This document shows, one piece after another, positions 12,401-24,400 of a stretch of 64,000 nt of DNA. This DNA comes from Luidia sarsii. Taxonomy: Eukaryota > Echinodermata > Asteroidea > Paxillosida > Luidiidae. Each line of letters starts with the position of its first letter. Position 1 is the stretch's first letter. A model generated the notes under the pieces. The model saw only the letters and a program-made list of their open reading frames with translations. It had not been told where the DNA came from and did no database searches. Both the position numbers and the translations under genes were made by a program. The stretch is from the NCBI GenBank assembly GCA_949987565.1, contig OX465110.1, forward strand, positions 17,710,394 to 17,774,393. The letters run 5' to 3'.

Positions 12401-15400
12401 GTTATGATGCATCGTAAAGGCTTTGTGAAATCAAGCCCTGGATATATATATACTGAACATTGAGTGTGAGAGTCCCTTTAATTGCGGATCTATCCTGCCA
12501 CACTAAGGGATGGCCTTGGAGGGAGTTGATGAGGTTAGCGATTAAAGGGGAACGCCATCCCTGGTTGCATACCTCCTGTTTCAGCATCTGGTGGCTGTCT
12601 TTGGACGAGAGCTGCTTGTCCCTCAGCTTAGCCTGCAGAACACCGATCTGGAATCCAAAAAAAAAGAAAAAGGGAAAAGAAATCCAAACAAAAATGCTGC
12701 AATATCCTTCTTAATATCGAATTCCATGAAAGGTAATTTATCGTGAAATTTCATGAATATTTGAGGGAACCCTATATCATTTGTTTGTTTGACTTGAATT
12801 GAAAAAGCTGCATCCACTTTGTGTGATCCCCGAGCTGCAACCATTGGTTGTTTTTGCTTCTGAATGAAAGCAGGGGTGCGATCCCTGGAGATATACAGCA
12901 GTTGATGGTTGAATTGCTTCTGACTGGCGCCCCCCACCCTGGCAAAGACTAGTTGACATTTTAGGGAGGCCATCATCCAAGGGCTGGATAGCTCAGATGG
13001 CAAGAGCACAGGTACGCAAAACCAGAGGTCTCGGGTACAAATCCAGGTCCAGTTTAGTCCAGTCAAATGTTTTTTCTTTGCCAATTTAGAGCCCCATTTA
13101 GTGGACTTGTCTGTGCTCCGAGCAGATTTGGTCAATAAAGCGGGTAGAGGTATTTGGCTCCAAAAAAAAAAAAAATTGTCCCTCATAAGTGGTTAGGGTT
13201 GGGAACCCATCTCACCTCTTCAATTGTTTTCCGTCTCTGGTCATGCGACTGCTTCAACTCCGTCTCCAGGTTCTGGAGTCGCTGTTCCAGACGGGAAATC
13301 TGTGCGGGGGAGGCGAGAAGGAAAAAATGGGGTACAAACTGAGTCAACTCCCTTGATTCGGATTAGGTCTTTAAGACGACAATCGTGGATATCTGCAGAG
13401 TGAGAAGGAGCAACGGGTATCCAAGAGGGGAAGGAGAGACGTTGATTTTAAAGTCCTCGTCTTCAAAACAGTTTTTTAGGTCGGCGATCTTCGATGAACA
13501 AGCCTGCTAGGGGTGAGATCAAGCATTAACTCTTGAATTCTTTTTGTTTTGAAAAAAAACCAACCCACCAAAGATAAACCATTTGCTTTCCTGTCATAAA
13601 TATCAAATCAGAAATTGGGAAAATAAAAAAAGAATTGCTTAGCAAGTGGATTGATCTAAGCAGCTACCTGAAAATAGCTTGCCGTACATGATTTTCTTAC
13701 AGGCTCAGAGGAAAGTTTCTGAAATCTACTTAGCATATGGAGTGATCCTAGCAGCTATTTGAAAAGTGCTTGGGCAAAGATGATTTTTCTGAGCTGCTAG
13801 GTTTTTGAAATCTAATCGGCAAATGGATTGATCTAGGTAGCTACCTGAAGTGAGCTATGCTTGCAAACATGCTGGAAATCACTTGGGAAATTTCTTGGAC
13901 TTTCTTGCCAATAAAAGATGCATAAAAAAACCCAGCAACAATTGGCTGAGGCTCACATTAGTGGATTTTTTATGCAATAAGTAAGCAGTTTTTTAATTAG
14001 TCAGTAAGCAGTTTGCAGCATTTCTGAATATCAAAATTTTAGTTTTACCTCGTCATTGGACTGCCTATGTTTTTCCTTCAACAGGGCAATGGTTTGAACA
14101 TGGCTTACTTTCTGTGGGAGGGGGAAATCGATTCAAAAGGGGAAAACCAAATCCATACAAATAATCAACAATTAACTGTTGGGGCCAACCCTTTGGTTCA
14201 CTGCAACTCAAAGCATACAAATAATCAACAATTAACTGTTGGGGCCAACCCTTTGGTTCACTGCGACTCAAAGCATACAAATAATCAACAATTAACTGTT
14301 GGGGCCAACCCTTTGGTTCACTGCAACTCAAAGCATACAAATAATCAACAATTAACTGTTGGGGCCAACCCTTTGGTTCACTGCGACTCAAAGCATACAA
14401 ATAATCAACAATTAACTGTTGGGGCCAACCCTTTGGTTCACTGCAACTCAAAGCATACAAATAATCAACAATTAACTGTTGGGGCCAACCCTTTGGTTCA
14501 CTGCGACTCAAAGCATACAAATAATCAACAATTAACTGTTGGGGCCAACCCTTTGGTTCACTGCAACTCAAAGCATACAAATAATCAACAATTAACTGTT
14601 GGGGCCAACCCTTTGGTTCACTGCGACTCAAAGCATACAAATAATCAACAATTAACTGTTGGGGCCAACCCTTTGGTTCACTGCGACTCAAAGCATACAA
14701 ATAATCAACAATTAACTGTTGGGGCCAACCCTTTGGTTCACTGCGACTCAAAGCATACAAATAATCAACAATTAACTGTTGGGGCCAACCCTTTGGTTCA
14801 CTGCGACTCAAAGCAAAGAAAGAACGACATACTCCATGGAAAAACACAAAGTAAAAAGAATATAGGACGGTTTGCGGTGACACCATGTATAAGGTCTCTT
14901 AAAGAAGAGGTACGGTTCTGAAAAGAACCCGAGTGAAAAAATTTACATTCTGGCCAGTATCCTCTGACCGTCATACATTTCTCCTGATGATGGTCAGAGC
15001 ATACTCGCCGGAACGTCCAGTTATCACTCAGGTTCTTTTCAGAACCATACCCCTTCTTAAAGATACCTTACACATGGTGTCACTGCAAACCCTGCCATGT
15101 TGTTTCACCCACCATGCAAAGTCTTATCTATAAGTAAAAAAAAATAATTCTAAAAAGCAAGCAAAGATATATTGATAAGCCTGTCTTTTAAAAGAATCAA
15201 AGGCCAGATATGGAAACCAGGCTTGGGTTTTTTCCCCATTTATTCCAATTTATTCGCATCTGAATGAAAATATGGGGTGTGATCCCTGAAAATGTATGGC
15301 AGTTTGGGAAGGCCACCACCTAAGGGCTGAATAGCTCAGGCGGTAGAGCACAGGTACATTAGGCCAGAGGTCTCTGTGTTCATGTCCCAAATTTGCTAAT

Positions 15401-18400
15401 TTCTAAACTGGTTTAGAATTTCCTAATCGGTTTTTCATTCCTTTATTTGTTTGAATTTTTGTGTAATGGAGTATCAAAACTGGGAAAGGAGTTATTAAAG
15501 TTTAAAAATATATTTTCTTGAAACATAACAAATGAGAAAAGAAATAAAAAATAGAATACTTGAAATGCTGATTTTTGTTCAGCAAAGGAATGAATTTGGA
15601 AAACATTTGGAAAAATGACAAAGAAAATTTGGACTGGACCGGGACTTGGGACCCGAGACATCTGGTTATGAATAACAGCACTGTAAACCATCTGAACTAT
15701 CCAGCCTTTAGATGGCAGCCTTCTAAATAGCCAACCAGTCTTTGCCGGGAGTTGGGGCGCCAGTCAGAAGCAACTCAACCATTAACTGCTGTATATCTCC
15801 AGAGATCACAACCCCGCTTTCATTCAGATGCAAACGACCAATTGTTGTTTCGAGTGTAAATTGCCCGGGATCAAAATCACACACACAAATGTAGAGAGCC
15901 CCAATGTTCCGATCCTAGCAGGACCTTTCTGTGCTTCTGTTAGAAAAGGTGCTGCATGGATGGCTGGAAAGATCGGACCCACTACAATTGTTGAGATTTG
16001 CAATTTTGGTATAATTCTATTCAGGAAGCAGCGAGCACCAATCTTGCAATTTACACTAGGATATTAGTGTCAAAGTATTACAAACATGTTTGCAAAACTA
16101 GTCACACGACCTCAACTACTGTAGCTCGGTGGTCCAGTGTCTGTACTAGAAAGCAGGAGTCATGGGTTCGAACTGCTTGGACTTTTTTTTAGCAGGCCAT
16201 CCAGCAAAGCACTGAGTGCTTAATACGCTAAGTAGGGCAAACGCTCATTGAATTGAAACTGCTTGCTGACTTTGAACGACCAAAAATTGTAAATCTCAAA
16301 AACAAATGAAAAATCTAACAACCCGGCTTTATTTCAAACAAGCAGGACCTTTCTCTGGCCCTGAGGAAAGCCCTCTACATTTTTTTTAGGATTTATGATC
16401 AACGCTTCATTCTTTAGAACTGGGCTGTGTGGTATCTGCATGCGTGCTGGACGTTACCTCAGATTCGCGGACGGCCAGCTCGTTCCGGAGTTCGTTGACC
16501 AGCAGGTGGAATTGGTCAATATTCTGCTCTCTGCCGACCATCTAAGGAGACAAAGAAAATCCAGATGCTCGTGAAAATTCAAATAGAAAAAAGTTTTCCT
16601 GCTAGGATGGAAACCTTTGAGAGAGGCCCTGCCAGGATGGAAGCATCTGAGAGAGGTCCTGCTAGGATGGAAGCATCTGAGAGAGGTCCTGCTAGGATGG
16701 GAACCTTTAAGAGAGGTCCTAATAGGATGGAAACCTTTCAGAGAGGCCCTGCTAGGATGGAAGCATTTGAGAGAGGTCCTGCTAGAATGGGAACCTTTAA
16801 GAGAGGTCCTGATAGGATGGAAACCTTTCAGAGAGGTCCTGCTAGGATGGACGCACTTGAGAGAGGTCCTGCTAGGATCAGAACATTTGAAAGGGGTCCT
16901 GATAGGATGGAGACCTTTGAGAGAGGTCCTGCTAGGATCAAAAAATTTGAAAGGGATCCTGATAGGATGGAAACCTTTGAGAGAGGTCCTGATGAGATGG
17001 AAGCCTTTGAGAGAGGTCATGTTAGAATGGAAACCTTCCTGATAAGATGGAAACCTTTGAGAGAGGTCCTGATACTAGAATTGGAACATTTGAGAGAGGT
17101 CCCACCGGATGGAAACCTTCCTGATAGGATGAAACCTCAGGTTCCTCTGTAATCAGGCATACAACTCTTGAATTGTAAACAAAAAAAGAGGAAAATGTCC
17201 GAATGAAACTGCAAGCGCGAAGCACGAAGCCCTTAGGGGGTGTGGTTTGGGGCCCACTTAAGGGCCCGGGAAAATTTTGGATTCTAGATGCTCTGTGGTG
17301 CATTCTGAGCAGTTTGTGACAACTTATGACTTTAAGCTGAGTGACAGATTGTAACCTTTTTCAAGGCATACACCCAGAAAATTGATATTCTTTTTTGTTT
17401 ACACAAAATGAAAAGTAAACATCAAAGTTTTTAACCTGATCTCAGCATGTGTTTCAAATAATAGTAAGGGGAGAAGAAATATCCACATGGATTTTTTTTA
17501 TATTTTTTTTTAAAATTATTATTATTTTTTATGGCGGAATAAAAAAAAACGTGGAAATCCGCGGATCCGCGGAAAAGTTGCATGCCTGTGTAATTCCCCC
17601 CAAAATGCCACAAACAGGGTCACCATCACTCCACCTCGTCCTCAGCCTCCCTCCGGCCTCTCTCAGCCTGCATCAGGTCCGACTTCAGTCGCATAATGGT
17701 GATGTCCTTGTCCACTTCGCTGACCATTCGCTGCTGCTCCCGGCCATGAATGGATGAGAGGGCGCTCTTCGTCGAGTCCAGAACGACGCCCCTGCGCGAA
17801 ATCTGCGTCAATAACCACCCCCCAAAAAAAAATTTAAAATAAATAAAATTTGACGATTGAGACAAACATTTCGTTTAACAATCGTAGGAAATTACTATGA
17901 TTTGCCTTTTTGGTGAAAATTCTAATTTGATTGCAGCTCGCCCTTTCCCGCTGTGAAGGTATCGGTGCGTGTAAGGTCGAGGTGCAATGCCCTGCTGACA
18001 TGTTGGGAAAAGGCCCTTTATCAAATTCTGCTTCTTGCATATGAGACTAGACTCTACTATTGTGGCAACCATCATATGGCAATGGGAGAAAAAGAGATAG
18101 GAAACAGACAAATTACACTGGTATGCTGAAGAGAGACTTGACAGAGTTGAAGAGCTGAGGACTGCCGTGCTGGACAGATTAGTGCGGAGGGGATTCGTTC
18201 ATGACGCCCGAGTAGGCATCGGCAAACTGTCTATGCTCTCGACTTAGTTGTAGTAGAAGTAGTGGCTATGGGACTGCTGCTGTTGCGTGTATCTCTTGTT
18301 GTTGTTGTTTGCCTGACAGATCAGTTACTAGGGCTTAATGAGAGATGAAACCTATTGGCTGTTTCCCATCTTTTGTTCATCAGTCTAATTTGTGTCTCTA

Positions 18401-21400
18401 AAGGGGCTTTCACTGTCACACTAGACGAAATCCCCGGGGATTTCGGGTAAAGCTTTTCCCCGGGGGAATTTTTTTACCCCTGCTCGGGGGTAGGGTTGAA
18501 GAAGAAAACCCCGGGGTTTTTACGATTTCCACGGGGAAATAGGGTCCCCGGGAAGTTTCCAAATGGGTCCAGTGTGAATGATTGCGGGGTGTTGGTGGGG
18601 TAAAAAATTCCCGGGAATTCCCCGGGGATACGCCCTGTAGTGTGAAAAGGGCTACAGTTGCAAATGGAGGGGGGGGGGGACTTGCTAGGAATAGGATATA
18701 GACTCTCAGGCTCTCAGAATTATTTGGGGGGTCAATTCTGTTACCTGCCTGTACAAGACATAGACTGGCGCATGCATGTTAACCTGTCTGCATGTATGCA
18801 TAACACAATTAAGCAGTCAGGGTTCCATAGACGTGCGGACATTTCGTATAACGGACGGAAATCATGCAGTGCTGGAATTCTGAGTTCATTTCCAAGACAT
18901 CCCCGAAAAAAATATTTCAAAGTAATTGAAGATTCACACTTAGGGACTGGATACTTCAAGGGTCTATAGCAAAGAGCTTTTTTGGGGGGGGGGGGGGTCT
19001 ACCGGAATATTTACAGTATGTATATATGCAGGAATTTCACAAAGGCAAAAAATCACAGATGAAGCCTTAAATATTAATTCTGTCCCACAGCGGAAAGATG
19101 GCGAGGCTAGCAGCCCCCAGAGACGGATGCCTGCCTCAACGACGACACATTATGCATGGACCAAGGCCGGCAAACATTGTCCGTATCTACAATAGCATCG
19201 CTAACGAGTTGCGCGCAAGACTATAAACAGCAGCACACTTCCCCTCCCGAGAGGCGATTCCGGTTGTCGCAAGAGGGCAAATTACGTGGTTGCCACGGCA
19301 ACAGCCTCTCCTCCCGTTGCTGGCGCACACCGACAGCGCCTCGGCTGGTGCGCCTTGTGCGACTGGAAGGGCATTGTGTAAACTAATTTGATTTTCTGGA
19401 GGTCGGGGGGAGCCTATGGTGAAATCACTGAAATGGATATTTGTTCGTGCATCCTGTCTTCTGTCAAGATGTCATTAAAAGACCACAACGGCAAATGTGT
19501 GGGTGTGTAACATGAGTTGAAGACCAATAGACCAAAGATTCTGCATGTGTACATACATGTACATTGCAAAGGTAGTTACCAGCATATACATTCATACATA
19601 GTTATATTTGACTGTGAATTACAGAGTACAGAAAAATGTATCTTTTTGATAATCTTTATTTGCAAAGAATTAATTTGTCTTGTTTCTTGTACCGGTATAT
19701 GCGTTTGAGATTGATAATATTGATAACAAGTTGACAAGTTGTCAAATCTCAATCACTTTGTGTGACTGTGGAGGAATGTAAAACTGGGTCTTAAGTGACT
19801 CAAAATATGGAGTGAGTCTGGAATGAGTCAACAGAGTGAGTCTCGTATGAGTCAATGGAGGTGAGTCTTGTATGACTCATTGGGGTTGAGTTTTTTAATA
19901 AGTCTTTGGCAGGTGAGTAATGACTCCATGTGCTGTGAGTTTTGAATGCATCAATGGAGGTGAGTCTTGTATGACTCAATGGGGTTGAGTTTTTTAATAA
20001 GTCTTTGGCAGGTGAGTAATGACTCCACGTGAGTTTTGAATGAGTGAATTGAGTCAAAGATGTACAGGTACACATACTGGATGAAGTACTGTAGTTCCAC
20101 CATACACAGCAACCTATCAGCGTGACTCGATTCCCATTCACATATGGACCAGAGAGCAGAAAGCCCACACCATCTGCCAATGGATACACCTTAAAGCAGC
20201 GGATGGCAGGATATCCTATGGATTCTGTTTACAGCGGTAGCTCATATGTATACGATCAAAGTCAGCAAACATCAAGGAAACAGTGCAGCTGTGTTTTGAA
20301 TTGTGGTCAATGTTGTCTGCGTGCCACAAAGCCAGGCTAGCCATAAAATCTGAACTCAGCAACCTCATCAATCCTCGCGCTTAAGTTTTTTTTTAACTAG
20401 CCCACCGGGCTAGTAAATTGAGTTTTTTGCTAGCCCGCAGCAAATTTTACTAGCCCTGTATAATTGATATTGAATTTAACACAAGGTTATTAGGTCAAGC
20501 AAAACAAATTATTAGTTTCTACTTTCTCATCCCTGCCCGCATCATTTTTTACCGCCACACTGCTGTCTACTTTTTACTAGTCCGCCGGGCTAGCAAAGTG
20601 GGTCATTTTACTAGCCCGCAGCTGTTTTTACTAGACAATGACCGTCAGGCTAGTGCTAAGGTCGAGCCCTGCTCCTCCCCCTCCCGCCCCGAAACTGCTG
20701 CGGCCTTGGCTGAAAAATAAGCCAGGCTGCTGGGACATTATAGAGTGTGCAATGCCCGTAGAATGTAAGAGGGAAAACTGGCTCTTCTGATAGTCTGTCC
20801 AATAACCACTCAACCACTATCAATAACCATTCAAATCAAGCAATGGGGTAATGTTGGTCTGTGTAGGCATTATCACCATCTAAACGGTTTCTCACACTTT
20901 CTTTGCTTTTATTATTGGTTAGATTAGAGTCTGAATTTGATAGGATATTGGGATTAACGTTTCAATTTTCAGACTTCTTTCAGGAAAGGGAGAGATTTGA
21001 TTAGACCGGTGAATAGTTAGGGGAGAAGAAATATCCTTTTTTTTCCCTGTTTTACGGCCGAATAAAAAAAACAACGGAAATCCGCGGATCCGGGGAAAAG
21101 TTGTATGCCTGATGTGCATCTGTAGGGATCATGCCCCAACTTTGTTTTGATTTTCATTCGGATGCAAATGTTAGATTAGTTGTCGACCAACCACAGCCGT
21201 TTGGGGATCCCAACAGAGTTCCCCCTGGAATTTTGTGAGTCTGATATTTCACTCAATATATGTGACCCGGCACAGTGACATGAGGAATATCCCACCAAAA
21301 CACTTTTCGAGTAAACAACGCCTGAAGTCAAAGTATCTTCTCAATTTGATTTAAAAAAAAATAAAAAATAATAATAATATTTTCGGAATGTTAATGTATT

Positions 21401-24400
21401 GGAGGATATTATGTCCAAAGGATTTTTCCGAAATCCGTCTCTAAATGTTGAAAACAAAACGAGGATTTCGGGTGTGTATTTGTGTAATGTTTTCATGAAA
21501 ATATAAAGTTCCTGCCTTTTTGAATGGCCGCTTTCGAGGCGTTAGAGTGGTGCTGCTATATTGTGTCTGGTAGTGGTACCAAATGAACGAGCGAAGTCCC
21601 CTTGTACTATTTACAACAAAGTTCAAACAAAAATAATTTTGATATCATTTGAAAGCTAATGGTATACTCTTTCACATCATTAGAAAATCTCAAAATCTCA
21701 AAAGTGGGGGTTATTCCTCATTATGCTGTGCCATGTCACATATGACGTTTACCTCCATCGTGGATGTGCAATGTTGAGCTTCCATGTGTCACAGATTGGA
21801 TAGGGAATGAGTCTGAAGCACTGTAATATGTGCATGTGCACGGACGAAGTTACAGTTATGTGCAAAGAAACATCCTTTCCAAAAATCCATTTGCAGAGGT
21901 GCTATTTATGTTTGTGTACATGTAAAAAAAAATTCAAGCAGGAATTTAACCCCTGACGTGGCAAGTTTTGAAGACAAACCCCTGACACCAATACCTGAGG
22001 TGGCCTATCAAAAGAAAAGTGTAAGGTGAACTGCATCACAGTATAAAATGATCCCGCAACGAATTTCTGATAAACGAAAACCGGACAGAAACCTTGATTT
22101 GAACTTGACCCATTGGTTAGGCGTACTAACACTCTGCAATCCGTGCTATCCGGCACTTGTGGGAAGTAAACTGCTCATTTTAAACCCAACTGCCCGAATC
22201 TTAAAAAAGCTACAACTGTAATTGTGACCTATAAGATGGCGCAATGAGGCATCAACTCCAAAAGTCCTCTTCGAGTAAATGGCGTCGAAAGTCGTAGTAT
22301 TGTCAAAATCAATTTTAATTGCTGTTTAATTTTCGGAAAGCTTATGTACCGGTATGAGAGAATTACCGTATCTGTCCAAAGGCGTTTGCCAACAAATGTC
22401 TGTAAATATTGAAAAATTGCAGAATTCAAAAGTGTGTCTGCGTGTACACTCAATCACTGTGGGCGCGCCATGTGAATGACCACAAACTTTAGAGGCGTTT
22501 TTCTCGAAAAGTGGCTTCCATGACTTTTTTAAGAGTAACTGTTTACTGACTAAAATGAAACCGAAATGCAAAAATCCAAAATTAGGAGGGCCTGACGTTT
22601 CCTTCCTAGCAGGACCTTTCTTAAAGGCAGAATGATTCTGGCTTAGAGAAAGGTCCTGCTAGGATCAAAACGTGAAACTCTCCTAACGTTTCATCCTCTT
22701 TATTTTGTTAAACAAAGAGAAAAACTGACTGGGACCTTTTGAACAAATTTAATAATTGGCAAACAAACTGGACTGGACCGGGACGTGAACTCGAGACCGC
22801 TGGATTAATGTACCTGTGCTCTTCCATCTGAGCTATCCAGCCCTTAGATGGTGGCCTTTCGAAATAGTCAACTAGTCTTTGCCGAGGTGGGGGGGGGTAG
22901 GAGCAGGAGCCAGTCAGAAGCAATTCAACCATTAACTGCCGTACATCTCCAGGGATCACGCCCTTGCTTTCATTCAGATGCAAACCACCAATTGTTGTAA
23001 ACCTGGCTACGGCAGCTCGGGGATCGCATTTTTCTTTTCGTTACCTCGTCGGCAGAGGTGAGCCGAGCGTCCTGGTTCCCCTTCAGCTCCGACTGCAGTC
23101 TGGCTATGAGGTCGTCGCGGAGCGCCAGCTGGTCCTTCAGCCGGTCGATGCGGTCGGTCGGGAGGGCGTCCGTGCCGGGGGCATCCGGTGAGTCCGGCGC
23201 AAGCACCTGGGCTCTGGACACGGCCCGCAGAGAGTCCAATCGACCAAACTGCAAACGGCCAACGACCCAACGCTGGTCAGTCACCGGGGTGGGGTGGGTT
23301 TTTTTTTTTTTTTTTTTTTTTTCGAAATTGCAATTTGAAGATGGCACATGATGGTGGTAGTGTTGACGATGGAGAGGAAAATGATGGGTGGGGGGGGGGG
23401 AGGAAGAGGAAGATGAGGGGGAGGAAGAAGACAATGAGGGGGAGTAGGAGGAGGAGGAGGAAGAGGGGAAGAGGAAGACAAAGAGGAGGGGGGTGGAGGA
23501 GGTGGGCGGAGAGAGAGGTGTACATGTTAGGAAGACAATGAGAGGGGGAAGGAAGGGAAGGAAGAGGGGGAGGAGGAAGACGAGGAGGGAAGGATGGGAA
23601 GGAAGAGGGGGAGGAGGAAGACGAGGAAGGGAGGAGGGGGAGGAGCAGGAGCAGGAGAAACATGATGCCAGGGAGAGGGAGAAGGAGGGGGAAGGGGAAA
23701 AGAAGGGGAGGACAGGTGTAGGGGAGGTGGAGGAGAAGGGAAGAGGGGAGGAGGGTGAGGAGGAAGAGGAGGAGAAGGAGAAGGAGAAGGAGAAGGAGGA
23801 AGAGAGGGAGGACATTCAGAAAGAGTCTGAGAACCAAATGGCACACGTACCTCCCATTTGTTTGTCGCCCTCGCCTGACCAATTAGGCCAATAAGGACGT
23901 TGAGGTCATGGTTGAGGTCGCTGATCTCATCCCTGAGGGCAACATTCTCCTCTCTCTGTCGGTCAAAGCGGTGCTGGAGATCCTGAAAACAACCAAACCA
24001 AGGTCTGATCAAACCAATCGAATAAACGTGCACCACATAAACACCTTCCAATTTTCCAAATAAAAAAAAAAACCAAGTCTTTCAATTTCCAACCAAAAAT
24101 AACAGGAAAACATTTCAAACCATCTCTTACAAGTTACAGCAGCAAGGAAAATTTGGCTTGAATTGAAGGAAAAGAACTGAGCAGACAGTGAGTTATTACA
24201 TCGAGTAGGGCAAACCCTTATGTTTATGTAATTCAATAAAGCATTCAGTTCTGAGAATATGACTTTGGAAAAGAGCTTCACTTTTCCGGTCTGTCAATAT
24301 CAGGGGTGTAAGTGACAGACAAAGTAATATTTTGATAATCACTGCAGGCACATACATTGTGCGACTGCGAGTGAGCGCTTACGCGACCGAGAGATGCGAC

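Noticed and set aside
12979..13051. Possible tRNA gene
   Set aside because: A- and B-box-like words are present, but the ends do not pair as an acceptor stem and the same head recurs in several dispersed copies, so it is a SINE.
14154..14813. CRISPR array
   Set aside because: Units are contiguous with no variable spacers, and the DNA is eukaryotic.
14065..14921. Two opposing frames of 284 and 273 codons with a 20-residue repeat
   Set aside because: The unit length is divisible by three, which explains openness on both strands; the minus frame runs into exon 8 in a different frame, and no start or splice context supports a protein.
16454..17152. Frames [10 protein letters not shown] and similar
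   Set aside because: They are translations of the 30-bp minisatellite.
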